Part shown: positions 22,833 to 31,181 of the stretch, piece after piece
How the letters are laid out: each line of letters opens with the position of its first letter
Numbering within the stretch: position 1 is the first letter of the stretch
DNA from: Ralstonia sp. 25mfcol4.1
Lineage (GTDB): Bacteria; Pseudomonadota; Gammaproteobacteria; Burkholderiales; Burkholderiaceae
Assembly (NCBI RefSeq): GCF_900104095.1
Contig: NZ_FNJO01000020.1
Coordinates: forward strand, 38,779 to 102,778
Length of the DNA: 64,000 nt
Direction of reading: 5' to 3'
Notes under the pieces: generated by a model
The model's input: only the letters and a program-made list of their open reading frames with translations
The model's database searches: none
Told to the model about the DNA's origin: nothing
Program-made: the position numbers and the translations under genes

Positions 22833-23480
22833 ATGCTCGCGCTCCACAGCTACTTCCGCAGCTCGGCCTCGTTTCGCGTACGCATTGCCCTGAACCTGAA
22901 GGGGCTGCCCTACGACTACAAGGGCGTGCACCTGCTCAAGGACGGCGGCATGCAGCTGAAGCCCGAGTACCGCGCGCTGAACGCCGACGGCGTAGTGCCG
23001 ACGCTGGTGGTCGACGGCCGTCCGCTGATCCAGTCGATGGCCATCATCGAGTACCTCGACGAGACCCATCCCGAGCCGGCGCTGCTGCCGAAAGACCCGT
23101 TCGAGCGCGCCGTGGTGCGCGGCCTGGCCCAGGAAATCGCCTGCGAGATCCATCCGCTGAACAACCTGCGCGTGCTGAAGTACCTGAAGCACGAACTGAA
23201 GGTGCCGGATGAGGCCAAGGACGCCTGGTACCGGCACTGGATCGAGCAGGGCTTCGCCTCGCTGGAGATCAACCTGCAGCAGCTGGGCCACGTGGGCCGC
23301 TACGCATTTGGCGATACGCCGACGCTGGTGGACCTGTGCCTGGTGCCGCAGGTGTTCAACTCGCAGCGATTCAACGTGGACCTGACCCCGTTCCCGACCA
23401 TCGCGAAGATCCACGCCAACTGCATGGAACTCGAGGCGTTCCAGAAGGCGGCACCGGCGGCGCAGCCGGATAGCGAGTAG
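22833..23480 (+). CDS. maiA: Maleylacetoacetate isomerase / zeta-class glutathione S-transferase
   Basis: A 215-residue zeta GST that isomerises maleylacetoacetate or maleylpyruvate to the fumaryl form with glutathione. The catalytic serine region is SYFRSSASFRVRIALNLKG (the usual SSC is SSA here), followed by the cis-proline and GSH-binding segment GVVPTLVVDGRPLIQSMAIIEYLDE. The C-terminal helical domain includes RYAFGDTPTLVDLCLVPQV. It forms an operon with the FAH-family hydrolase and is followed by an intrinsic terminator. Confidence 0.92.
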   Translation: MLALHSYFRSSASFRVRIALNLKGLPYDYKGVHLLKDGGMQLKPEYRALNADGVVPTLVVDGRPLIQSMAIIEYLDETHPEPALLPKDPFERAVVRGLAQEIACEIHPLNNLRVLKYLKHELKVPDEAKDAWYRHWIEQGFASLEINLQQLGHVGRYAFGDTPTLVDLCLVPQVFNSQRFNVDLTPFPTIAKIHANCMELEAFQKAAPAAQPDSE

Positions 23481-23506
23481 GTCTCGGCGATTCGGTTGCC
23501 AGAAAG

Positions 23507-23536
23507 AAAAACCCCGGCAGCGATGCCGGGGTTTTT
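23507..23536. terminator. Bidirectional terminator between maiA and ftsY
   Basis: A 13-bp stem (AAAAACCCCGGCA / TGCCGGGGTTTTT) with a short loop between two convergent genes. Confidence 0.85.
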
Positions 23537-23573
23537 CTTGGGCGATCGGTCGTGCCGGATTGCCGCCTGGGTA

Positions 23574-24845
23574 TCAGCCCAGCAGCGCCTCCGCAAACTC
23601 CTCGGCCTTGAACGGCTGCAGGTCTTCCACCTTCTCGCCCACGCCGATGAAGTACACCGGCACCGGGCGCTGGCGGGCGATGGCGGCCAGGATGCCGCCC
23701 TTGGCCGTGCCGTCGAGCTTGGTCACGATCAGGCCGGTCAGGCCCAGCGCGTCGTCGAAGGCGCGGGTTTGTGCGAGGGCGTTCTGGCCCGTGTTGGCGT
23801 CGATCACCAGCAGGCATTCGTGCGGGGCCGTGGGCATGGCCTTGCCGATCACGCGCTTGACCTTCTTGAGTTCTTCCATCAGGTGCAGCTGCGTGGGCAG
23901 GCGGCCGGCGGTGTCGGCCATCACGATGTCGATCTTGCGGGCGCGGGCGGCGTTCACGGCGTCGAAGATCACGGCGGCCGGGTCGCCGCTTTCCTGGGCC
24001 ACCACGGTCACGTTGTTGCGCTCGCCCCAGATGGTCAGCTGTTCGCGCGCGGCGGCGCGGAACGTGTCGCCAGCGGCCAGCAGCACCGACTGGTGGTAGC
24101 TCTGGAAGTGCTTGCAGAGCTTGCCGATGCTGGTGGTCTTGCCCGCGCCGTTCACGCCGGCGATCATCATCACCAGCGGCTGTTCGCGGCCCAGCTCCAT
24201 GGTCTTTTCCAGCGGCTTGAGCAACTGGACCAGCAGATCCTTCAGCGCGGCCTTGACGCCTTCGGCGGTCTCGATGCGATCGCTCTTGACGCGGCGGCGC
24301 AGTTCGCCGAGCAGGTACTCGGTGGCTTCGACGCCGGCATCCGACATCAGCAGCGCGGTTTCCAGTTCCTCGAACAGGGCCTCGTCGACCTTCACGCCGA
24401 CGAACAGCACGCCGATGTTGCGGCTGGTCTTCGACAGGCCGGCCTTCAGGCGCGACATCCAGCCGCGCTTGGCCTCGGCCGTCTGCGCGGGCGGCGGCAC
24501 CAGTTCCAATTCCTCGACCACGGGCGGCTCGTAGGCAACCGGGGCGGGCGGGGGCGGCGGCACCTGGGCCGGGACCGGCACCGGGACCGGCACCGGCACG
24601 GGCGCCGGGACGGGAACAGGAGCCGGGGCGGGCGCGGGCATCGGCACGGGGACCGGGACCGGAACGGGAACGGGCACCGGCACGGGTGCCGGAGCAGGAG
24701 CAGGAGCCGGGGCGGGAAGCGGTGCGGGCGCAGGCGCCGGCGAGGGGGCCGGCGCGGGCGAGGGCGCGGGCGAAGGCGCAGCCGCCGGCGGCTCGACGGG
24801 CGCGGGAGCCGGCTCGGCCTTGCGCTTCTTCCAGAAACTAAACAT
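23574..24845 (-). CDS. ftsY: Signal recognition particle receptor FtsY
   Basis: The SRP receptor GTPase (423 residues), which docks ribosome-SRP complexes at the inner membrane. After a short basic start (MFSFWKKRKAEP), residues 11-108 are a low-complexity Pro/Ala/Val tract replacing the acidic A domain of E. coli FtsY. The N domain helices follow (about 130-215), then the G domain with GVNGAGKTTSIGKL (G1, 230-243), DTFRAAAREQL, DTAGRLPTQ (G3) and TKLDGTAKGG (G4). The start is ATG 24845, divergent from the M16 protease with 60 bp between. Confidence 0.95.
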   Translation of the reverse strand: MFSFWKKRKAEPAPAPVEPPAAAPSPAPSPAPAPSPAPAPAPLPAPAPAPAPAPVPVPVPVPVPVPVPMPAPAPAPVPVPAPVPVPVPVPVPAQVPPPPPAPVAYEPPVVEELELVPPPAQTAEAKRGWMSRLKAGLSKTSRNIGVLFVGVKVDEALFEELETALLMSDAGVEATEYLLGELRRRVKSDRIETAEGVKAALKDLLVQLLKPLEKTMELGREQPLVMMIAGVNGAGKTTSIGKLCKHFQSYHQSVLLAAGDTFRAAAREQLTIWGERNNVTVVAQESGDPAAVIFDAVNAARARKIDIVMADTAGRLPTQLHLMEELKKVKRVIGKAMPTAPHECLLVIDANTGQNALAQTRAFDDALGLTGLIVTKLDGTAKGGILAAIARQRPVPVYFIGVGEKVEDLQPFKAEEFAEALLG

Positions 24846-24874
24846 TGGGAAAGGGGTCAATACCCCGGTAGAAT
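24845..24874 (+). promoter_or_regulatory. Possible sigma70 promoter for the M16 genes
   Basis: TTGGGA at 24845-24850 and TAGAAT at 24869-24874, with 18 bp between, lie in the 60-bp gap dividing ftsY from the M16 pair. Both boxes are imperfect, and the -35 touches the ftsY start codon. Confidence 0.35.
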
Positions 24875-24905
24875 CAATCGCCAAAATTCTAGCAGACGGG
24901 GTCGC

Positions 24906-26441
24906 ATGAACCATTGCGCTGACTTGTCCCAGGCGGGCGCCGCCCGCATTGCATCGCCGTCCACCGGCACCGCCAGGTTCTCGCGGCGCCTTCTTTCCAC
25001 CCTGATCGTCGCCTCGCTTGCCGGCCCGCTGGCGGGCACCGCCTGGGCGCAGGCCAAGGGAGAGACCGCCCGGGCAACCACCCCGCAGGGGCCGCCCTCC
25101 GGCATGGCCACGGCCGGCCAGGTGGGCCAGAGCGAGGCCGGCACCACGGAATTCCGGCTGTCCAACGGCATGCGCGTGATCGTCAAGGAAGACCATCGCG
25201 CGCCCACGGTGGCGCACCAGATCTATTACCGGGCCGGCGGCAGCGACGAAGTCAGCGGCACCACCGGCGTGGCGCACATGCTCGAACACATGATGTTCAA
25301 GGGCACGCCCAAGGTGCCGATCGGCGAGTTCTCGCGGCAGATCGCCTTGCTGGGCGGCCGCGAGAATGCGCTGACCAACCGCGATTTCACGCTCTACTAT
25401 CAGCAGATCGCCAAGCAGTACCTGCCGAAGATGATGGAGCTGGAGGCCGACCGCATGGCCAACCTCATCATCAAGAAGGAAGAGTTCGACCGCGAGATGA
25501 AGGTGGTGATGGAAGAACGCCGCCTGCGGACCGACGATTCCCCGCGCGGCAAGGTCTACGAGCAGCTGCTGGCCACGGTCTACACGGCCATGCCGTACCG
25601 GCACCCGGTGATCGGCTGGATGGACGACCTGGTCAACATGCGCGTGGAAGACGTGCAGGACTGGTACAAGACCTGGTACGTGCCGAACAACGCGCTGCTG
25701 GTGGTGACCGGCGACGTGAAGGCCGACGAGGTACGGGCGATGGCCGAACGCTATTACGGCAAGCTCAAGGCGCGCCCGCTGCCGCTGCGCAAGACACAGC
25801 TAGAGGCGCCCCAGCAGGGTATCAAGCGGATCTGGGTCAAGGCACCGGCCGAGAACCCGTACATCGTGCTGGCCTACAAGGTTCCGCGCCTGCATGACGT
25901 GGAAAAGGACGTCGATCCGTATGCGCTGGAGGTGCTGTCGGCGGTGCTGAACGGCTATGACAACGCCCGCCTGACGCGCGAACTGGTGCGCCAGCAGCGG
26001 CTGGCCGACGACGTGAACGTCGGTTACGACAGCATCAACCGCAACGAGTCGCTGTTCGTGCTCGACGGCACGCCGGCCAGCGGCCACACCACCGAGGAAA
26101 TCGAGAAGGCGCTGCGCGAGGAACTGCAGCGCATCGCGAAGAGCGGGGTGTCCGAGGAAGAGCTCAAGCGCGTCAAGGCGCAGGTCGTGGCCGGACAGAT
26201 CTACAAGCGCGATTCGGTGTTCGGGCAGGGCATGGAAATCGGCGTGGCCGAGATTTCGAACATCTCGTGGCGCCAGATCGACCGCATGCTCGACAAGATC
26301 AAGGAAGTCACGCCGGCTCAGGTGCAGGCAGTTGCGGCCAAATATTTCAGCGACGACAACCTGACCGTCGCCACGCTGCTGCCGCAGCCGATCGACCCGA
26401 ACAAGCCCAAGACCGCCGCGCCCGAAGGGCTGCGCCACTGA
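24906..26441 (+). CDS. M16-family zinc peptidase (catalytic subunit)
   Basis: A 511-residue pitrilysin-family protease exported to the periplasm: signal-like segment LLSTLIVASLAGPLAGTAWAQA near residues 29-50. The zinc motif HXXEH is present as HMLEH (residues 124-128) with MFKGT following, and a downstream glutamate ligand region KVVMEERRLRTDD. It is paired with a second M16 protein that lacks the zinc site, as in two-subunit M16B proteases. The substrate is unknown. The open frame continues upstream, but only as a shadow of the opposite ftsY gene; ATG 24906 is the first start after it. Confidence 0.92.
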   Translation: MNHCADLSQAGAARIASPSTGTARFSRRLLSTLIVASLAGPLAGTAWAQAKGETARATTPQGPPSGMATAGQVGQSEAGTTEFRLSNGMRVIVKEDHRAPTVAHQIYYRAGGSDEVSGTTGVAHMLEHMMFKGTPKVPIGEFSRQIALLGGRENALTNRDFTLYYQQIAKQYLPKMMELEADRMANLIIKKEEFDREMKVVMEERRLRTDDSPRGKVYEQLLATVYTAMPYRHPVIGWMDDLVNMRVEDVQDWYKTWYVPNNALLVVTGDVKADEVRAMAERYYGKLKARPLPLRKTQLEAPQQGIKRIWVKAPAENPYIVLAYKVPRLHDVEKDVDPYALEVLSAVLNGYDNARLTRELVRQQRLADDVNVGYDSINRNESLFVLDGTPASGHTTEEIEKALREELQRIAKSGVSEEELKRVKAQVVAGQIYKRDSVFGQGMEIGVAEISNISWRQIDRMLDKIKEVTPAQVQAVAAKYFSDDNLTVATLLPQPIDPNKPKTAAPEGLRH

Positions 26442-26463
26442 GGACAGAGTCCAAGGAGAAACA

Positions 26464-27828
26464 ATGTCCCTGTCCGCCATGACCATCGCATCCCCACGTC
26501 TGCTGCGCCGCCTGGCTGCCGCCGCCTTCGGGGCGGCCTCGCTGCTGGCCGGCTCGGTTGCCCAAGCCGCCATTCCCATCGAAAGCTGGACGGCATCCAC
26601 AGGCGCCAAGGTGTTTTTCGTGCCGAGCCCGTCGATTCCGATGCTCGACGTCAATATCGATTTTGACGCTGGCAGCCGCTATGACCCGCCCGGCAAGTCC
26701 GGGCTGGCCACGCTGACGGCGGCGCTGCTCGACAAGGGCGCCAACGCGCAGGATGGCCAGCCCGCCCGCAACGAGGCGCAGATTGCCGACGCCTTTGCCG
26801 ATACCGGCGCCGATTTTGGCGGCGCAGCCGGGGGCGACCGCGGCGGCATCGGCTTGCGTACGCTGACGGCTTCGCCAGAACGTGAGCAGTCACTGCGTCT
26901 GGCGGGGCAGCTGATCAAGGCACCGGCCTATCCCGACGCCGTGGTGGCTCGCGAAAAGCAGCGCCTGATTACCGCCATCCGCGAGGGCGATACGCGCCCC
27001 GGCGTGATCGCCGACAAGACGCTGTCGAAAGCGATCTACCCGACCCATCCGTATGGCGTGGCGGCCACGCCGGAATCGGTGGGATCCATCACCCGCGACG
27101 ACCTGCTGAAGTTCTGGCGTGACAACTACACGGCCAGGCGCGCGGTGGTGACCCTGATTGGTGCCATCGACCGGAAGCAGGCCGAGCAGATTGCCGAGGA
27201 CATGACGCGCGGGCTGCCCGAGGGCACGGCGGCGCCGAAGCTGCCCGACGTGCAGATGACGATTCCGGCCAGCGAGAAGCGTATCCCACACCCCGCGCAG
27301 CAGGCCAGCGTGGCCATCGGCGCGCCAGCCATCGCGCGTGGCGACCCCGATTACTTTGCGCTGCTGGTGGGCAACTACGTGCTGGGCGGCGGCGGTTTCA
27401 GCTCGCGCCTGACCGACCAGGTGCGCGAGAAGCGTGGGCTCACCTATGGTGTTGACAGCTACTTTGCGCCGTCCAAGCAGCCGGGGCCATTCAGCATCAC
27501 GCTGCAGACCAAGAAGGAAAACACCAACGAGGCGCTGGGGCTGGTGCGTCAGATCCTGGCCCAGTATGTGGCGCAGGGCCCGACCGATGCCGAACTGAAG
27601 GCCGCCAAGGACAACCTGGTCAACGGCTTCCCGCTGCGCATCGACAGCAACCGCAAGCTGCTGACCAACGTGGCCAATATCGGCTGGTACGGGCTGCCGC
27701 TCGACTATCTGGATACATGGACCGCGCAGATCAACAAGGTGACGCGCGATCAGGTGCGTGCCGCCTTCCAGCGTCATGTGCACCCGGATGCCATGGCCAC
27801 GGTCATCGTCGGCGGCCCGGAAAAGTGA
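26464..27828 (+). CDS. M16-family peptidase-like protein (non-catalytic partner)
   Basis: A 454-residue M16 homologue with a signal peptide (LLRRLAAAAFGAASLLAGSVAQA). The position of HXXEH is taken by the sequence LATLTAALLDKGA, so the zinc ligands are missing. The C-terminal half keeps the R/Y motif region SSRLTDQVREKRGLTYGVDSYF used for substrate binding in the other subunit. It begins 22 bp after the catalytic subunit and the two probably form a heterodimer. Confidence 0.92.
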   Translation: MSLSAMTIASPRLLRRLAAAAFGAASLLAGSVAQAAIPIESWTASTGAKVFFVPSPSIPMLDVNIDFDAGSRYDPPGKSGLATLTAALLDKGANAQDGQPARNEAQIADAFADTGADFGGAAGGDRGGIGLRTLTASPEREQSLRLAGQLIKAPAYPDAVVAREKQRLITAIREGDTRPGVIADKTLSKAIYPTHPYGVAATPESVGSITRDDLLKFWRDNYTARRAVVTLIGAIDRKQAEQIAEDMTRGLPEGTAAPKLPDVQMTIPASEKRIPHPAQQASVAIGAPAIARGDPDYFALLVGNYVLGGGGFSSRLTDQVREKRGLTYGVDSYFAPSKQPGPFSITLQTKKENTNEALGLVRQILAQYVAQGPTDAELKAAKDNLVNGFPLRIDSNRKLLTNVANIGWYGLPLDYLDTWTAQINKVTRDQVRAAFQRHVHPDAMATVIVGGPEK

Positions 27829-27901
27829 TCTTCGGGCCGGATCGTGGGGCAGGACACGCCACGGCCCTGTGCCGGGGCGTGTCAGGCTCTACAATCACGG
27901 C

Positions 27902-28534
27902 ATGAATCCGCAATCCCGACCTTCGCCCGCACCGCGCGGGCGAACTTCTCTGTCCCGCCAGACACCGGCCCAGGTGCGCATCATCGGCGGCCGCTGGAAA
28001 CGTTCGCTGCTGCCGGTGCTGGAAGCCGAAGGGCTGCGCCCCACGCCCGACCGCGTTCGGGAAACGCTGTTCAACTGGCTGGGCCAGGACCTGGCCGGCC
28101 TGGTGTGCCTGGACCTGTTCGCGGGCTCGGGCGCGCTGGGATTCGAGGCCGCCTCGCGCGGCGCGGCGGCGGTGACGATGGTCGAGGCGAATCCGCGCGT
28201 GGCCAGGCAGCTGCGCGACAACCAGTACAAGCTCGACGCCTCGCAGGTGCGGATCGTCCAGGCCGATGCATTCGCCGCGGCCGCACAGATGCCCGCCAGC
28301 GGTTTCGACGTGGTGTTCCTGGATCCGCCCTTTGCCGAGGACTGGATCGGACCCGCCCTGGAGCACGCTGCGCGCCTGACCAGGCCGGGCGGCGTGGTCT
28401 ATGTCGAGTCGGATAAGGCACTCGTCGGCGCCGATGCGCCCGTGCCGGCTTCGCTGGAAATCATTCGCCAGGCGCGCGCCGGCGCCGTGCATTTTCACTT
28501 GCTGCAGCACCGCACGGGCAACGGGGCGGACTAG
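27902..28534 (+). CDS. rsmD: 16S rRNA (guanine(966)-N(2))-methyltransferase
   Basis: A 210-residue RsmD enzyme that methylates N2 of G966 in 16S rRNA. Recognisable parts are VRIIGGRWKR, RPTPDRVRETLFNWL, motif I LDLFAGSGALGFEAASRG and the catalytic motif FLDPPF of N2-guanine methyltransferases. It lies between the M16 pair and coaD, the conserved order in betaproteobacteria. The N-terminal 20 residues are Arg/Pro rich and may be an extension. Confidence 0.93.
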   Translation: MNPQSRPSPAPRGRTSLSRQTPAQVRIIGGRWKRSLLPVLEAEGLRPTPDRVRETLFNWLGQDLAGLVCLDLFAGSGALGFEAASRGAAAVTMVEANPRVARQLRDNQYKLDASQVRIVQADAFAAAAQMPASGFDVVFLDPPFAEDWIGPALEHAARLTRPGGVVYVESDKALVGADAPVPASLEIIRQARAGAVHFHLLQHRTGNGAD

Positions 28535-28771
28535 GAAACCAGCCTCGTTGGATGACGCCGGTCATATGACGACTGCCTGGCGGGTTGCCGCGCCGGGCAA
28601 GCGTTTGCGGCCTGCTGCAATGCGGCAAAAAGCCGGTCGGGCGCACTTCCAAAAGCTGCGTTTGGGGTTACACTACGCCGCTGTTGTTTGTCCAACGCCC
28701 GTCACGCAGACAGTATTCGAGAGCGGCCCCGGCATCGCGGGCCGGCAACGGGCAGCCCCAAAGGAGGAAAC

Positions 28772-29257
28772 ATGGTCGTCGCCGTCTATCCCGGTACTTT
28801 TGATCCCATGACCCGGGGACACGAGGATCTCGTCCGTCGTGCGTCGAATATCTTCGACGAACTCGTGGTCGGCGTGGCGCACAGCCCCAACAAGCGCCCG
28901 TTCTTCTCGCTCGAAGAGCGCATCGGCATTGCCCGCGAGGTGCTGGGCCACTATCCGAACGTCAGGGTCGAAGGCTTTTCGGGCCTGCTCAAGGATTTCG
29001 TGCGCAAGAACAATGCGCGCGTGATCGTAAGGGGCCTGCGCGCGGTGTCGGATTTCGAATACGAATTCCAGATGGCCGGCATGAACCGCTACCTGCTGCC
29101 CGATGTCGAGACGATGTTCCTGACGCCGTCCGACCAGTACCAGTTCATCTCCGGCACGTTCGTGCGCGAGATCGCCCTGCTTGGCGGCGATGTCAGCAAG
29201 TTTGTCTTCCCCTCCGTGGAGCGCTGGCTTCAGGAGAAGATCGGCAAACCGGAATAA
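28772..29257 (+). CDS. coaD: Phosphopantetheine adenylyltransferase
   Basis: CoaD (161 residues) transfers AMP from ATP to 4'-phosphopantetheine, the fourth step of coenzyme A synthesis. The nucleotidyltransferase motifs are present: YPGTFDPMTRGHEDLV with the TxGH signature (TRGH), VRGLRAVSDFEYEFQMAGMNR, and QFISGTFVREIA with the ISS-like triad. The length is typical. A strong ribosome-binding site (AAGGAGG) precedes ATG 28772. The 237-bp gap upstream holds no gene that can be supported. Confidence 0.96.
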   Translation: MVVAVYPGTFDPMTRGHEDLVRRASNIFDELVVGVAHSPNKRPFFSLEERIGIAREVLGHYPNVRVEGFSGLLKDFVRKNNARVIVRGLRAVSDFEYEFQMAGMNRYLLPDVETMFLTPSDQYQFISGTFVREIALLGGDVSKFVFPSVERWLQEKIGKPE

Positions 29258-29324
29258 AATACGGGCTTCGATTCCGCCGCCGTGGCCAGTCCGGGCGCGG
29301 GTGGGATCGCAGGAAGGAACCATC

Positions 29325-29585
29325 ATGGCGCTACTGATCACCGACGACTGCATCAATTGCGACGTTTGTGAACCCGAGTGCCCGAACGAAGCCATCTCGA
29401 TGGGGCCCGAGATCTATGAGATCGACCCCAACAAGTGCACCGAGTGCGTCGGCCACTTCGACGAACCGCAATGCCAGCAGGTCTGTCCTGTGGCCTGCAT
29501 TCCGAAGGATCCGAACCGCGTCGAAACACACGAGGTGCTGATGCAACGCTACCGGCTGCTGACAGCAGCCAAGCATGTGGCCTGA
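29325..29585 (+). CDS. YfhL-type 2[4Fe-4S] ferredoxin
   Basis: An 86-residue ferredoxin with two cluster-binding motifs: CINCDVCEPECP (CX2CX2CX3C) and CTECVGHFDEPQCQQVCP, where the second motif has the longer spacing between the second and third cysteines typical of the YfhL/Allochromatium type with low potentials. It follows coaD closely, the normal neighbour in this group. The electron partners are not known. Confidence 0.93.
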   Translation: MALLITDDCINCDVCEPECPNEAISMGPEIYEIDPNKCTECVGHFDEPQCQQVCPVACIPKDPNRVETHEVLMQRYRLLTAAKHVA

Positions 29586-29641
29586 AGCCGGAGACACATC
29601 CGGCCACTTCGTTCCGGCCCCACCAAGCAGACAGGCAAACG

Positions 29642-29680
29642 AAAAACCCCGCACGACCGCAAGGTCGGCGGGGTTTTTTT
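29642..29680. terminator. Bidirectional terminator between the ferredoxin gene and pth
   Basis: Stem AAAAACCCCGC-(CGACC/GGTCG)-GCGGGGTTTTT with a GCAA loop and a T run on the + strand. It serves the convergent transcripts. Confidence 0.85.
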
Positions 29681-29705
29681 CATGGCGGTTTGCCGCGCGG
29701 CGGGT

Positions 29706-30302
29706 CTAGCGATTCGTGTGCAGTTCCATCATCGCGCGCTCGCTCTCGCCGCGCGCCAGTGCCCCGAGCGGGCCCATGCAGCGGTCGATCGCTTCGTCTA
29801 TGGCTTGCTGTTCTTCCTTGCGTGGCGGCTTCAGCACAAAATTGACGACGTCCTCGCGCCCGCCGGCGGAACCGCCCGGTGTGTTGCGGGGATGGCCCAC
29901 GCCCAGGCGCAGGCGCCAGTAGTCCTGCGTAGTCAGGTGGGCGGAGATGTCCTTCAGGCCGTTATGGCCGCCAGAACCGCCGCCGCGCTTGAGCTTGACC
30001 GAGCCCGCCGGCAGGTCCATCTCGTCGTGCGCCACCAGGATCTCGTCGGGCAGGATCTTGTAGAAGCGCGCCAGCGACACCACGGACAGGCCCGAGCGGT
30101 TCATGAACGTGGATGGCTTGAGCAGCCAGATGTCCTGGTCCCAGAGCCGCGCGCGGCCGGCCAGGCCATGGAAGCGGCCTTCCACGCGCAGCGTGGTGCT
30201 GCCCACGCGGGCCAGCTGGTCGACCAGCCAGAAACCGGCGTTGTGGCGGGTGGCCTCGTATTCCGCCCCGGGATTGCCGAGGCCGACGATGAGCTTGATC
30301 AT
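29706..30302 (-). CDS. pth: Peptidyl-tRNA hydrolase
   Basis: Pth (198 residues) releases peptides from peptidyl-tRNA that has dropped off ribosomes. The catalytic histidine and asparagine are in TRHNAGFWLVDQLA, and MNRSG, HDEMDLPAG and GGGSGGHNGLKDI are the other conserved pieces. It is downstream of rplY on the same strand with an intrinsic terminator in between, so pth may have its own promoter or depend on readthrough. Confidence 0.96.
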   Translation of the reverse strand: MIKLIVGLGNPGAEYEATRHNAGFWLVDQLARVGSTTLRVEGRFHGLAGRARLWDQDIWLLKPSTFMNRSGLSVVSLARFYKILPDEILVAHDEMDLPAGSVKLKRGGGSGGHNGLKDISAHLTTQDYWRLRLGVGHPRNTPGGSAGGREDVVNFVLKPPRKEEQQAIDEAIDRCMGPLGALARGESERAMMELHTNR

Positions 30303-30356
30303 GGGCTGAAGAAAGCGAAAAAGCAGGCGTGAAAGGATACGCGAAAACCGCGTACG

Positions 30357-30388
30357 AAAAAAAACCGCCGGCGAACCGGCGGTCTTTT
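30357..30388 (-). terminator. Terminator downstream of rplY
   Basis: A CCGCCGG/CCGGCGG stem followed by a run of eight T on the - strand, 17 bp after the rplY stop codon. Confidence 0.8.
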
Positions 30389-30405
30389 CGTGAAGCGCGG
30401 GCAGC

Positions 30406-31017
30406 TTAGGCAGCCGGCGTTTCGCCTTCGCCTTCAGCGGCTTCCGACGACTGGGCGCCAGCCGGCAGCGAGATGCTGGCCACGGCCGGGTTGTCGTCGC
30501 CGTGGGTGATGGCGGTCACGCCCTTCGGCAGCTTCAGGTCCGACAGGTGAATGGTCTGGTTCAGCTCGGCGGCAGCCAGATCCACTTCGATGAACTCGGG
30601 CAGGTCGGCCGGCAGGCACGACACTTCCAGGTCGTTCAGGATGTGGTTCACGATGCCGTGGCCCAGCTTCACGCCAGGAGCGGTTTCCTGGTTCATGAAG
30701 TGCAACGGCACCTTCACGTGGATCTTTTCGGTGGCCGACACGCGCTGGAAGTCGACGTGCAGCACCATCGGCTTGAACGGGTGCATCTGGAATGCGCGCA
30801 GCAGGGCCTTTTCAGCCTTGCCAGCCACTTCCAGGTCCAGGATCGACGAGTGGAACGCTTCCTTCTTCAGGGCGTGCCACAGGGCGTTGTGATCCAGTTC
30901 GATCATCTTCGGCTCGGCGGCGCCGCCGTAGATGATGCCGGGGGTCTTGCCCGAATTGCGCAGGCGGCGGCTCGCACCCGTTCCCTGTACGCTACGCTCG
31001 AAAGCGACTACTTTCAT
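30406..31017 (-). CDS. rplY: 50S ribosomal protein L25 / general stress protein Ctc
   Basis: A 203-residue L25 of the long CTC/TL5 type. The N-terminal part binds 5S rRNA (VVAFERSVQGTGASRRLRNSG), and the C-terminal beta domain (about 95-185) is that of the TL5/CTC proteins; the tail is Glu/Ala rich. ATG 31017 begins the conserved sequence directly, so upstream in-frame ATG codons were discarded. It follows prs and precedes pth, the usual order in many bacteria. Confidence 0.95.
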   Translation of the reverse strand: MKVVAFERSVQGTGASRRLRNSGKTPGIIYGGAAEPKMIELDHNALWHALKKEAFHSSILDLEVAGKAEKALLRAFQMHPFKPMVLHVDFQRVSATEKIHVKVPLHFMNQETAPGVKLGHGIVNHILNDLEVSCLPADLPEFIEVDLAAAELNQTIHLSDLKLPKGVTAITHGDDNPAVASISLPAGAQSSEAAEGEGETPAA

Positions 31018-31103
31018 GTTCAACTCCAGATGTGAAGAAGGCCGTCCGCGACCAGACAGCCTCGACTGACGATACGACAATCAAACCGTACCGCATGAAT
31101 CAC

Positions 31104-31127
31104 ATTGGCCACCCTGAGGTGGCCAAT
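31104..31127 (-). repeat. Perfect 10-bp hairpin between prs and rplY
   Basis: ATTGGCCACC and GGTGGCCAAT enclose a 4-nt loop in the 164-bp prs-rplY gap. There is no U tract after it on either strand, so it is not a classical terminator; it may be an RNA processing or control element. Confidence 0.6.
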
Positions 31128-31181
31128 GCGGTAAACCTAAAATTCTAGCAGGCTTTTGCCTGTCCTGCGCTTGTATACCGA

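Noticed and set aside
24541..24800. The ftsY repeat tract considered as a separate repeat element.
   Set aside because: It stays in frame and codes PA/PV dipeptides inside an intact FtsY, so it is treated as part of the gene.
23496..24905. Upstream extension of the M16 protease frame.
   Set aside because: It is antisense to ftsY, and the signal peptide of the protease begins after ATG 24906.
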